Source: Polaromonas sp.
GTDB taxonomy: Bacteria; Pseudomonadota; Gammaproteobacteria; Burkholderiales; Burkholderiaceae_C
Reading direction: 5' to 3'
DNA: 64,000 bases
Assembly (NCBI RefSeq): GCF_029945685.1
Contig: NZ_JAQSDA010000007.1
Coordinates: 186,001 to 250,000 of the forward strand
The translations under genes were made by a program, and so were the position numbers. Below, piece by piece: positions 8,358 through 18,181 of this stretch; the stretch's first letter is position 1, and each line of letters starts with the position of its first letter. The notes under the pieces were generated by a model. That model did no database searches and had not been told where the DNA came from. It worked only from the letters and a program-made list of their open reading frames with translations.

Positions 8358-8435
8358 GGGACGTGTTCTGCACCGGTTGCAGCGAGCGTCAACAGCGCCT
8401 GCTGCCATCACGCAGCGGGTCTTGACCCGCCTCTA

Positions 8436-8463
8436 GGCTGCCTTCTGGCGGCCTTCTGTTTTT
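8436..8463 (+). terminator. Rho-independent terminator after the EF-hand gene
   Basis: GGCTGCC and GGCGGCC pair (one G-T wobble) around TTCT, followed by a T-rich run TTCTGTTTTT. A second perfect hairpin (GCGGGTC TT GACCCGC) lies just upstream at about 8415-8430. Confidence 0.6.
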
Positions 8464-8534
8464 GCGGTGATCAACCCGCCTGCCCGTCGCCAAGGCGGAT
8501 GCCCGTGCGGCGGAGGGCCTGCTAAGCTTTACTC

Positions 8535-10562
8535 ATGAGCGTCCCCTACCTTCCCCAGATCCGCCTGTACCAGAACTGGCTGCGCGACACGCACCAGCTG
8601 TCTTTTGACAACTATGACGCGCTCTGGCGCTGGTCGGTGACCGACCTCGACGCCTTCTGGCAAAGCATCTGGGACTATTTCAAACTGCAGTCGCCCACGC
8701 CGCCGACCGGCGTGCTGGTCGAGGCCAAAATGCCGGGTGCGCGCTGGTTTCCCGGGGCCCAGTTCAACTACGCGCAGCAGGTGTTCCGGCATGTCGACAG
8801 CGCCCATGCGGCGGGTTTTCCCGCATTGCTCAGCCACAACGAAAAAAGCCTGGACAGCTCGCCCGCACGCGAGCTGAGCTGGCCCGAATTGCGCCGCCAG
8901 GTGGCGTCGCTGGCGCTGCACCTCAAAGCCCAGGGCGTGCTGCCGGGCGACCGCGTGGCGGCCTACCTGCCCAACATTCCCGAGACCGCGGTGGCTTTCC
9001 TGGCCGTGGTCAGCATAGGCGGCGTGTGGAGCATCTGCGCCCCCGACATGGGCACGAATGCCGTGCTGGACCGCTTCCGGCAGATCGAACCCAAGGTGCT
9101 GATTGCCTGCGATGGCGTGAGTTACGGTGGGCGCGACATGGACCGCACGGCGGTGGTGGCGGAGATCCGCGCGGCCCTGCCATCGCTGCAGCATGTGATC
9201 GTCCACTACAACCTCGACGCTACAAATTTCATAGCTGACAGCGCACGGTTTGAAAGCGCTACCGCCCAAAATGATGCGAAAACTTCGGCGTTTGAACCGC
9301 TCTGGCTGCCGTTCGACCATCCGCTGTGGATCGTTTATTCGAGCGGCACCACCGGCCTGCCCAAACCCATCGTGCACGGGCATGGCGGCACGGTGCTGGT
9401 GGCGCTGGCGCTCAAGACCCTGCACAACGACATCGGCTGCAGCTACGCGGCCAACTCCCTCGGTGAGCGTTACCACTGGTACAGCTCCACCGGCTGGGTC
9501 ATGTGGAACGCGCAGGTCAGTGGCCTGCTCAACGGCACGACCTGCTGCATCTATGACGGCAACCCCGGCGGCAGCAAGGACAAGCCGGACTGGACCACCC
9601 TGTGGCGTTTCGGCGCAAAACTGGGCGTGACGTTTTTTGGCGCCGGCGCGGCATTTTTTGGCAATTGCCTGAAGGCCGGTGTGGACCTGTCGACCTGTGG
9701 TGACCTCTCGTCCGTCCGCGCGCTGGGCACCACGGGTTCGCCGCTGTCGCCCGAGGCGCAGACCTGGGGCACCGAGCAGTTCCGGCGCATTGCCAGAACC
9801 GCAGCGCAACAGGACATCTGGTGGTGCAACATCTCGGGCGGTACGGACTTCGCGGGTGCCTTCATCGGTGGCAACCGAGAGTTGCCGCAGGTGCCGGGCG
9901 AGATGCAGTGCCGCCTGCTCGGCTGCGCGGTCGAGGCCTGGAACGAACAGGGCCAGCCGGTGATCGGCGAAGTCGGCGAGCTGGTCTGCAGCCAGCCGAT
10001 TCCCTCGATGCCGCTGTACTTCTGGGGCGATACCGGCAACGCGCGTTATATCTCGAGTTATTTCGACATGTACCCCAATGTCTGGCGCCACGGCGACTGG
10101 CTCAAGATCACGCCCTCGGGCAGCTGCATCATCTACGGCCGCTCGGATGCCACCATCAACCGCCACGGCCTGCGCATGGGCACCAGCGAGCTGTACAGCG
10201 CGGTCGAGGCCCTGCCGGAAGTGATCGACGCCATGGTGGTGGACCTGGAATACCTGGGCCGCGAAAGCTACATGCCGCTGTTTGTGGTGCTGCGCGAAGG
10301 CGTAGCCCTGGACGATGCGATGAAGGCCAGGCTCAACCACGCCATCAAGACGGCACTGTCCCCGCGTTTTGTCCCCAATGAGATTTTCCAGGTGCCGGAG
10401 ATTCCGCGCACCCTGTCGGGCAAGAAGCAGGAGCTGCCGATCAAGAAACTGCTGCTGGGCCAGCCGATCGACAAGGTGGTGAACCGCGACGCGATGGCCA
10501 ACCCCGGTTGTCTGGACTGGTATGTGGCTTTCGCCGCAGCCCGGGCGTCCCAACCGGGCTGA
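8535..10562 (+). CDS. aacS: Acetoacetyl-CoA synthetase (acetoacetate-CoA ligase)
   Basis: A protein of 675 residues of the ANL adenylating superfamily that activates acetoacetate to acetoacetyl-CoA using ATP. The N terminus (FWQSIWDYFKLQSP, then WFPGAQFNYAQQVFR) is the acetoacetyl-CoA synthetase cap. The P-loop-like core motif is YSSGTTGLPKPIVHGHGG (about residues 266-283). The YHWYSSTGWVMWN and ISGGTD segments and the C-terminal SGKKQELPIKKLL with the catalytic Lys are all family hallmarks. The length is close to the usual 650-660. Residues about 229-247 are encoded by a copy of repeat R1 and look like an in-frame insertion in a surface region before the core. It probably feeds ketone bodies into PHB or acetyl-CoA metabolism. 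Confidence 0.93.
   Translation: MSVPYLPQIRLYQNWLRDTHQLSFDNYDALWRWSVTDLDAFWQSIWDYFKLQSPTPPTGVLVEAKMPGARWFPGAQFNYAQQVFRHVDSAHAAGFPALLSHNEKSLDSSPARELSWPELRRQVASLALHLKAQGVLPGDRVAAYLPNIPETAVAFLAVVSIGGVWSICAPDMGTNAVLDRFRQIEPKVLIACDGVSYGGRDMDRTAVVAEIRAALPSLQHVIVHYNLDATNFIADSARFESATAQNDAKTSAFEPLWLPFDHPLWIVYSSGTTGLPKPIVHGHGGTVLVALALKTLHNDIGCSYAANSLGERYHWYSSTGWVMWNAQVSGLLNGTTCCIYDGNPGGSKDKPDWTTLWRFGAKLGVTFFGAGAAFFGNCLKAGVDLSTCGDLSSVRALGTTGSPLSPEAQTWGTEQFRRIARTAAQQDIWWCNISGGTDFAGAFIGGNRELPQVPGEMQCRLLGCAVEAWNEQGQPVIGEVGELVCSQPIPSMPLYFWGDTGNARYISSYFDMYPNVWRHGDWLKITPSGSCIIYGRSDATINRHGLRMGTSELYSAVEALPEVIDAMVVDLEYLGRESYMPLFVVLREGVALDDAMKARLNHAIKTALSPRFVPNEIFQVPEIPRTLSGKKQELPIKKLLLGQPIDKVVNRDAMANPGCLDWYVAFAAARASQPG
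9219..9275 (+). repeat. Interspersed repeat R1, copy 2 (in frame inside aacS)
   Basis: This copy starts GCTACAAATTTCATAGCTG, continues with GCGCACGG, and is more diverged in its 3' half. It is read in the frame GCT-ACA, encoding a segment that starts ATNFIADSARFESA, the same frame as every other sense coding copy. Confidence 0.7.
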
Positions 10563-10583
10563 CCCGCAGGCAGGCCAGCCGCG

Positions 10584-10795
10584 TCAGGCCACCGGCTTGC
10601 GGTTGACCAGCACGATGCCCCGAGCCCCCGCACCAGCGCCGCCAGCAATCCGGGCGCCGCCGCTTCCTGCAGCAATAGCCTGCCAAACAAGGGCGCGAAC
10701 GGCGGCGTCAAAAAATACGAAAACCGGAATCAGGCTCGCAGGCAAGCTCCCCACATGCCTATGCAGGTCAGGTAGCTGGCAAATACTCCGCCAGC
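10584..10795 (-). pseudogene. Decayed 3' fragment of an EamA-family transporter gene
   Basis: The reverse strand shows pieces of the EamA gene at 21346-22242 spread over three frames: FASYLTCIGMW, then IPVFVFF, then TPPFAPLFGRLLLQE with LLAALV, and last [11 protein letters not shown] followed by TGA at 10584-10586. At DNA level the stretch aligns with 21346-21565 with substitutions and several indels, including the segment ttgaccagcacgatgccc. At least three frameshifts separate the pieces. Nothing similar is recognisable beyond about 10800, so only the last 70 codons remain. It is a relic and also the left member of a direct repeat flanking the SUF operon. The rest of the gap (10800-11010) shows no gene. 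Confidence 0.85.
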
Positions 10796-11011
10796 CTCTG
10801 CCTGCCGCCGACCGCGCAGACCGGGGCCCGGCCACCTGAATCGAGTCGCCCCTGAGCTCCGATACGACGGCTCCAACCGGGTTGGGACGTGGCTCGGGCG
10901 TACTCGTCCTGTGTGGCGACTGTGGTCTGCGCGGTTACCGGCCGGACTCCCGCGCGCCATGCCGTGCCCTGTCGTGCCAAGTCACCCCTCCTCCTTCATG
11001 GCGAAGATGTC

Positions 11012-11036
11012 ATGGTTGACTAAATTAGTCGGGATA
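11012..11036 (+). promoter_or_regulatory. IscR type-1-like site 1
   Basis: The core GGTTGACTAAATTAGTCGGG matches the known E. coli type-1 IscR pattern (GACT, AT-rich centre, AGTC flanked by purine-rich bases). The outer ATA/TAT ends are only partly kept. It overlaps the -35 element of the predicted suf promoter, where binding of [2Fe-2S]-IscR would repress. Confidence 0.7.
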
Positions 11037-11044
11037 CTTATAGT
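11016..11044 (+). promoter_or_regulatory. Predicted sigma-70 promoter of the SUF operon
   Basis: TTGACT (11016-11021) and TATAGT (11039-11044) are separated by 17 bp. The -35 box lies in IscR-like site 1 and the -10 box runs into site 2, so both sites could block polymerase. The start of transcription would be about 100 bp before the first gene. Confidence 0.65.
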
Positions 11045-11064
11045 TGACTAAATCAGTTGGGTAT
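11040..11064 (+). promoter_or_regulatory. IscR type-1-like site 2
   Basis: The core GTTGACTAAATCAGTTGGG with ATA at the left end and TAT at the right end matches the 25-base type-1 IscR consensus at all but one position, by my reading. Its centre is 28 bp from that of site 1. No iscR/Rrf2 gene is present in the window, so the regulator must be encoded elsewhere. Confidence 0.75.
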
Positions 11065-11077
11065 CCATTCTTTTATC

Positions 11078-11089
11078 AGGGATATCCCT
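11078..11089. promoter_or_regulatory. Perfect 12-bp palindrome in the suf leader
   Basis: AGGGATATCCCT is a perfect palindrome between the IscR-like sites and the first gene. It could be a further operator or chance; nothing else identifies it. Confidence 0.3.
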
Positions 11090-11151
11090 CCCCGAAAGAA
11101 TAACCAGGCGGTCGCAGACGGCGGCCCGGCAGCAACCCAGGAGTTTGAGCC

Positions 11152-11511
11152 ATGACCATGACATTGACCGAGAACGCAGCCCTGCAGATCCAGCGCCGGC
11201 TTGAAAAGCGCGGCAAGGGCATTGCCCTGCGTATTGGCGTCAAAAAAGTCGGCTGCACCGGCCTGGCGCACACCTTTGAGCTGATCGACGAGCTCGGCCC
11301 GGGGGACCACAGCTTCGAGTCGCATGGCGCGCGCATCGTGGTCGATCCCGCCAGCTTTGAATTTCTCGACGGATCACGCATCGACTTTGTCACCGAGGGC
11401 CTGAAGCAGAGCTTCAAGTTCGACAACCCCAACGTCGACAGCGAATGCGGCTGCGGCGAAAGCTTCAACGTCAAGAAAAAAGCCGGCCCCGTCCCAACGC
11501 AAGCGACGTAA
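11152..11511 (+). CDS. sufA: A-type iron-sulfur carrier protein (SufA/IscA/HesB family)
   Basis: A protein of 119 residues that carries and delivers Fe-S clusters to apoproteins. The three conserved Cys ligands are present: C35 in VGCTGLAH and C99 and C101 in ECGCGESF. FLDGSRIDFVTEGLKQSFKFDNPN is the family core. The start at 11152 has AGGAG eight bases upstream; a second ATG two codons later is also possible. A short tail (KKKAGPVPTQAT) extends past the usual end. It is the first gene of the SUF operon, 72 bp before sufB. Its position fits SufA better than IscA. Confidence 0.92.
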   Translation: MTMTLTENAALQIQRRLEKRGKGIALRIGVKKVGCTGLAHTFELIDELGPGDHSFESHGARIVVDPASFEFLDGSRIDFVTEGLKQSFKFDNPNVDSECGCGESFNVKKKAGPVPTQAT

Positions 11512-11583
11512 CCGCCCCAGGCGACGTCAGGGCCTCACCGGCCGCGCTTTCTTCCAGCCATAACACAAGCCAGAAGGATCACC

Positions 11584-13822
<2,239 letters not shown>

Positions 13823-13826
<4 letters not shown>

Positions 13827-15148
13827 GCAGCACCACCGCCCTTCGTCCGCCCGTGGTGGACCACCTGGGAACGCTGCTGGCCGGCCAGCAGCCGCGGGCG
13901 CCCAGCCCCTGGGCGCACGTCAACGCGCTGCGCGAACAGGCGCACACCGCTTTAGGCGCGCTCGCCATGCCGACGCTGCGCGACGAGGCGTGGCGCTTCA
14001 CCGACCTGGCGCCCCTGCACCGGCTGACGTTCCAGCCGGTGCTCGCGGCTCCCCGGCTGCAGCCCGCCGACATCGCGCCGTTTGCCCTTGACGACGCTGC
14101 ATGTCGGCTGGTGTTTGTCGATGGTGTTTATGCGCCGCAGCTGTCCAGCCCAGCCCCCGAGGGTGGCGTGGTCGTGACCGACCTCCCGACCGCCATGGCC
14201 ACGCATGCCGCCGCGCTGGAGGCCCAACTGGGCGCGCGGCAGATGCTGGGTGACAACGTGTTTGCCGCGCTCAACACGGCTTTCTTGCAGGATTTGGCGG
14301 TCGTGATGGTGCCGCGTCATGTGGCGCTTGCCGCGCCGGTGCATCTGCTGTTCGTGGCCACGCAGGCGGGCGCGCTCAGCCATCCGCGCTGCCTCGTGCT
14401 GGCCGAAGCGGGCAGCCGCGTGACGCTGATCGAAGACTACGTGGCGCTCCAGGATGCGGCCAACCTCGCCTACCTGGTCAACGCGGTGACGGAAATCGTG
14501 CTGGCTGAGCAGGCGCAGCTCATGCACGTCCGCGTGCAGCGCGATGGAAGGCACGCGTTTCACATCGCCAACTGCGCGGTGTCGGTGGGGCGCTCGGCGA
14601 ACTACCAGTCGGTCAGCGTGGCGATGGGCGCGCAGCTGTCGCGCTACCACCTGAGCGTGGTGCTGGGCGAGGGCGCCGAGTGCGCGGTCGACGGCCTCGC
14701 GCTGCTGGCCGGCAGCCAGCTGGCCGCCACCCACAGTTGCATTGACCACGCCCAGCCGCACGGCACCAGCCGCCAGCTGCACAAGTGCATTGCAGGCGAA
14801 AGCGCGCATGCGGTGTTCAACGGCAAGGTGATCGTTCGCCCCGGCGCGCAGCGCACCGACTCCGCGCAGTCCAGCCGTAACCTGCTGCTGAGCAGCCGGG
14901 CGCAAGTGGATACCCAGCCGCAGCTGGAGATTTTTGCCGACGACGTGAAATGCACGCACGGCGCCACCATTGGCCAGCTCGACGCCGAAGAAGTGTTCTA
15001 CCTGCAGAGCCGCGGCCTGTCTGGGAGCGCCGCGCGCCAGCTGCTGACCTACGCCTTCGGCGCCGAGATCATCGAGCGCATTCCCGTGCCCTCGCTCAAG
15101 CACCAGCTGCAGCAGCGCATGCTGGATCAAACCGGCAACCAGCCATGA
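13823..15148 (+). CDS. sufD: SufD, Fe-S cluster scaffold subunit
   Basis: A protein of 441 residues, the SufB paralogue in the SufBC2D complex. The N-terminal helical part includes [17 protein letters not shown], a SufD hallmark. The beta-helix core runs to the C-terminal block [34 protein letters not shown], which carries the conserved Cys and His (KCTHGAT) thought to coordinate iron at the SufB-SufD interface. [19 protein letters not shown] closes the protein. It overlaps sufC and sufS by ATGA on both sides. Confidence 0.96.
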
Positions 15149-16398
15149 ACGCACGCGCCGAGCCAACACACGTCACGCCGGCCTACGATGTCGAGCGTGT
15201 GCGCGCCGACTTTCCCATCCTGCAGGTCGAGGTCGAAGGCAAGCCGCTGGTCTACCTGGACAACGCCGCGTCGAGCCAGATGCCGCAGCCAGTCATCGAC
15301 CGGCTGGTGCGTTACCAGACCACCGAGCACGCCAACATCCACCGGGCGGTTCACACGCTGTCTGAACGGGCCACCGCCGCCTACGAGGAAGCGCGCGCAA
15401 AGCTGCAGCGTTTCATCAACGCGCCCGACGTGCGTGAAGTGATCTTCACCAGCGGCACCACCGAGGCCATCAACCTGGTGATGCACGGTTACGGCCGCAG
15501 GTTCATCAAGGCCGGTGACGAGATTATCCTGACCACGCTGGAGCACCATTCCAACATCGTGCCGTGGCAGATGCTGGCCGAAGAAACCGGCGCCATCCTC
15601 CGCGTGCTGCCGATCAACGACGCCGGCGAGCTGTGCCTGGATGACTTCGAGCCGCTGTTCAACGCCCGCACCAAACTGGTCGGCGTGAGCCATGTTTCCA
15701 ACGCGCTGGGCAGCATCAACCCGGTCAAGCAGATGATTGCGATGGCGCACGAGCGCGGCGTGCCGGTGCTGGTCGATGGCGCCCAGGCCGCGCCGCACTT
15801 GGCCGTAGACGTGCAGGACCTCGACTGCGACTTCTACGCCTTCTCGGGCCACAAGCTGTGCGGCCCGACTGGTATTGGCGTGCTCTACGGCAAGGCGGCG
15901 CTGCTTGAAAAAATGCAACCCTTCAAGGGCGGCGGCGACATGATTTTGTCGGTATCGTTCGAGAACACCGTCTACAACACGATTCCCTACAAGTTCGAAG
16001 CCGGCACGCCGCCGATTGCCGCCGCCATCGGGGTAGGCGCGGCGGTCGATTACCTGTTGGCCATCGGCATGGACACCATCGCCCGGCATGAGCACGCACT
16101 GCTGCAGTACGCCACCGGCCAGCTGAATGACTTGCCCGGCCTGCGCCTGATCGGCACCGCCCAGGACAAGGCGGCGGTGCTGTCCTTCACGCTGGACGGC
16201 ATCCACCCGCACGACGTCGGCACGCTGCTGAACCAGGAGGGCATCGCTGTGCGCACCGGCCACCATTGTGCGCAGCCGGTGATGACGCGCTTCAAGGTGG
16301 CGGCCACCACGCGCGCCTCGTTTGCCTTTTACAACACCATGGCGGAAGTTGATGCGCTGGTGGCCGGCATCCGCGGCGTGCAGAAAGTGTTTGCTTAA
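15145..16398 (+). CDS. sufS: SufS, type II cysteine desulfurase
   Basis: A PLP enzyme of 417 residues that takes sulfur from cysteine to leave alanine plus an enzyme persulfide. The PLP Lys is K237 in FSGHKLCGPTG and the catalytic Cys is C375 in RTGHHCAQPV. The N-terminal YLDNAASSQMPQPVID and the HSNIVPWQ motif are typical of group II (SufS/CsdA) desulfurases. The start ATG at 15145 overlaps the sufD stop (ATGA), and its stop overlaps the start of sufU (TAATG). Sulfur transfer is probably to SufU, since no sufE is present in the operon. Confidence 0.97.
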   Translation: MNARAEPTHVTPAYDVERVRADFPILQVEVEGKPLVYLDNAASSQMPQPVIDRLVRYQTTEHANIHRAVHTLSERATAAYEEARAKLQRFINAPDVREVIFTSGTTEAINLVMHGYGRRFIKAGDEIILTTLEHHSNIVPWQMLAEETGAILRVLPINDAGELCLDDFEPLFNARTKLVGVSHVSNALGSINPVKQMIAMAHERGVPVLVDGAQAAPHLAVDVQDLDCDFYAFSGHKLCGPTGIGVLYGKAALLEKMQPFKGGGDMILSVSFENTVYNTIPYKFEAGTPPIAAAIGVGAAVDYLLAIGMDTIARHEHALLQYATGQLNDLPGLRLIGTAQDKAAVLSFTLDGIHPHDVGTLLNQEGIAVRTGHHCAQPVMTRFKVAATTRASFAFYNTMAEVDALVAGIRGVQKVFA

Positions 16399-16847
16399 TG
16401 GCCGACTACAAAGCGCTCTACCAGGAAGTCATCCTGGACCACAACAAAAAGCCGCGCAACTACGGCACCCTGGAACACCCCAGCCACCACGCCGAAGGCC
16501 ACAACCCGCTGTGCGGCGACCACCTCAGCGTGGCCCTGCAACTGCAGGACGAGACCATAGACGAGATCGCGTTCCACGGCGAGTCGTGCGCCATCTGCAA
16601 GGCGTCGGCCTCGATGATGACGGCCGCCGTGAAGGGCAAGACGCGCGAGCAGGCCCAGGCGCTGACCCAGGAGTTCCTGGCCATGGCCACCGGCAAGCTC
16701 GACCTGAGCCAGCCCAACCAGATCGGGCGGCTTGCGGTGTTTGCCGGCGTGCGCGACCTGCCCACCCGCGTCAAGTGCGCGATCTTGCCGTGGCACACAC
16801 TGCAGGCCGCCTTCAATTCGCAGGGCACGGCCAGTACTGAAGCCTGA
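16398..16847 (+). CDS. sufU: SufU-type sulfur-transfer protein (IscU-like fold)
   Basis: A protein of 149 residues starting one base before the end of the sufS stop. It keeps the three Cys and the Asp of the Zn-binding SufU site: HNPLCGDHLSV, GESCAICKASASMMT and RVKCAILPWHTL. In Gram-positive bacteria SufU accepts persulfide sulfur from SufS and replaces SufE; the same pairing is likely here because the genes overlap. An ISC-type scaffold role is the alternative. The pattern of CGD and ASASMMT fits SufU better than classical IscU, which carries LPPVK. Confidence 0.93.
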   Translation: MADYKALYQEVILDHNKKPRNYGTLEHPSHHAEGHNPLCGDHLSVALQLQDETIDEIAFHGESCAICKASASMMTAAVKGKTREQAQALTQEFLAMATGKLDLSQPNQIGRLAVFAGVRDLPTRVKCAILPWHTLQAAFNSQGTASTEA

Positions 16848-16883
16848 TGTTGTTGATGACTGCCGACCCCCAGAAAGGACTCC

Positions 16884-17132
16884 ATGCTGACTGCCCATGA
16901 ACTGAAAAACTACATCGTCAACGGCCTGGCCTGCGACCACGCGGAGGTGCGGGGCGATGACGGCCAGCACTTCGAGGCCGTGGTCGTGAGCCCGCTCTTT
17001 ACGGGAAAAACCCGGGTGCAGCAGCACCAGCAGGTCTACCAGGCGCTGGGTGATCGCATGCGCTCGGAAATCCACGCGCTGTCGCTGCAAACCTTCACGC
17101 CCGAGGCCTGGGCGAAATCAATCCCTCAATAA
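16884..17132 (+). CDS. BolA/IbaG-family protein
   Basis: A protein of 82 residues with the BolA fold. Characteristic segments are CDHAEVRGDDGQHFEAVVVSPLF, GKTRVQQHQQVYQAL and HALSLQTFTPEAW. The His in HALSL matches the conserved C-terminal His that helps bind a [2Fe-2S] cluster with a monothiol glutaredoxin. The next gene encodes exactly such a CGFS glutaredoxin. The TPEAW ending is closer to IbaG (YrbA) than to BolA itself. AAAGGA precedes the ATG. It is co-transcribed with the suf genes. Confidence 0.92.
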   Translation: MLTAHELKNYIVNGLACDHAEVRGDDGQHFEAVVVSPLFTGKTRVQQHQQVYQALGDRMRSEIHALSLQTFTPEAWAKSIPQ

Positions 17133-17146
17133 CTCTGGAACCCCTC

Positions 17147-17467
17147 ATGAACGTTCAAGAAAAAATTCACGCGCAGGTCAACGCCAACACCGTGGTGCTC
17201 TACATGAAGGGCACGCCGCAGTTCCCGCAGTGCGGCTTTTCAGGCGCCACGGTGCAGATGCTCCAGGCCTGCGGGCTGCGGGACTTCGCCGCCGTCGACG
17301 TGCTGGCCGACCCGGAGATACGGGCCGGCATCAAGGCCTATGCCAACTGGCCGACGATTCCGCAGCTCTACGTCAACGGCGAGCTGGTGGGTGGCGCCGA
17401 CATCGTGCGCGAGCTGTACGAGCTGGGCGAACTCCAGGCGCTGGTCAACCCGGCAGGGACGCCCTGA
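17147..17467 (+). CDS. grxD: Monothiol CGFS glutaredoxin (Grx4/GrxD type)
   Basis: A protein of 106 residues with the active-site motif KGTPQFPQCGFSG; the single Cys is C29. WPTIPQLYVNGELVGGADIVRELYELGEL provides the cis-Pro (TIP) and glutathione-binding GG. CGFS glutaredoxins bind a glutathione-ligated [2Fe-2S] cluster, alone or with a BolA-family partner, and pass it on. The gene lies 14 bp after the BolA-like gene. Confidence 0.95.
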   Translation: MNVQEKIHAQVNANTVVLYMKGTPQFPQCGFSGATVQMLQACGLRDFAAVDVLADPEIRAGIKAYANWPTIPQLYVNGELVGGADIVRELYELGELQALVNPAGTP

Positions 17468-17528
17468 CCTTGACCTTGAAACTGCGCCCGCGCGGCCCCG
17501 CCAGGCGCTCATTTTTCAGGAGGCTTGA

Positions 17529-18089
17529 ATGCCGAAAATTGCCGAAATTGACGACACCCCGAACCCGAATGCGGTCAAGTTCACGCTCCACGAGCCGTTG
17601 ACCTGGGGGGTTTCGCATTCCTACGAGAACGCAGCGCAGGCCAGTGACGACGCGCTGGCCTCGGCGCTGTTCGCTATTCCCCATGTCAGCAACGTGTTCT
17701 ACGTGGACCGCTGGCTCACGGTGACGCAAGACGGCGGCGCCGACTGGCCCGAACTGGTGCGGCTGATTGCTGTGCCGCTGCGCGCCGCACCGGCAGCGGC
17801 CGCACAGTCGGCCGCCGCCGTGTTTGCGGCGCGCGCGTCCATCGACGACATGAGCGAGGAGGACCAGGCGCGGCTCGACGTGATCAGCGAGCTGCTGGAC
17901 CAGCGCATCCGGCCGTCACTCCAGGCTGACGGTGGCGACCTGCATGTGGTCGGGCTGGCTGGCAACTACCTCAGCATCCACTACCAGGGCGCCTGCGGCA
18001 GCTGCCCGAGCTCGATCTCGGGCACGCTGGCCGCCATCGAGAACCTGGTGCGCACGATCGAGCCGGACCTGGCCGTGGTCGCGGTCTAG
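17529..18089 (+). CDS. Nfu-type Fe-S carrier protein (Nfu N domain plus NifU C domain)
   Basis: A protein of 186 residues. Residues 1-90 form the Nfu N-terminal domain (DDTPNPNAVKFTL, IPHVSNVFYVDRWLTVT). Residues about 115-186 form the NifU C-terminal domain, with RIRPSLQADGGDLHVVGL and the cluster-binding CxxC in GACGSCPSS. Such proteins bind a [4Fe-4S] cluster at a dimer interface and hand it to targets such as aconitase or lipoyl synthase. A strong AGGAGG lies just upstream. A second Nfu-like protein is encoded further along in the same operon. Confidence 0.92.
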   Translation: MPKIAEIDDTPNPNAVKFTLHEPLTWGVSHSYENAAQASDDALASALFAIPHVSNVFYVDRWLTVTQDGGADWPELVRLIAVPLRAAPAAAAQSAAAVFAARASIDDMSEEDQARLDVISELLDQRIRPSLQADGGDLHVVGLAGNYLSIHYQGACGSCPSSISGTLAAIENLVRTIEPDLAVVAV

Positions 18090-18181
18090 CCTGCGGCCGC
18101 GACAGTCCGGCAGCCCACGACACGACATGCCGTGCCATGACCGTCCTTCAACCCCGAACCCACAAGGCAAGAAACACCGCC

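Noticed and set aside
8529..10553. Long open frame (674 codons) on the reverse strand opposite acetoacetyl-CoA synthetase
   Set aside because: Antisense shadow produced by high GC at the third codon position; its His/Arg/Gln-rich product has no family character.
10800..11010. Possible further EamA or other coding remnants upstream of the IscR-like sites
   Set aside because: I could not align any frame or the DNA with the intact EamA gene beyond about 10800.
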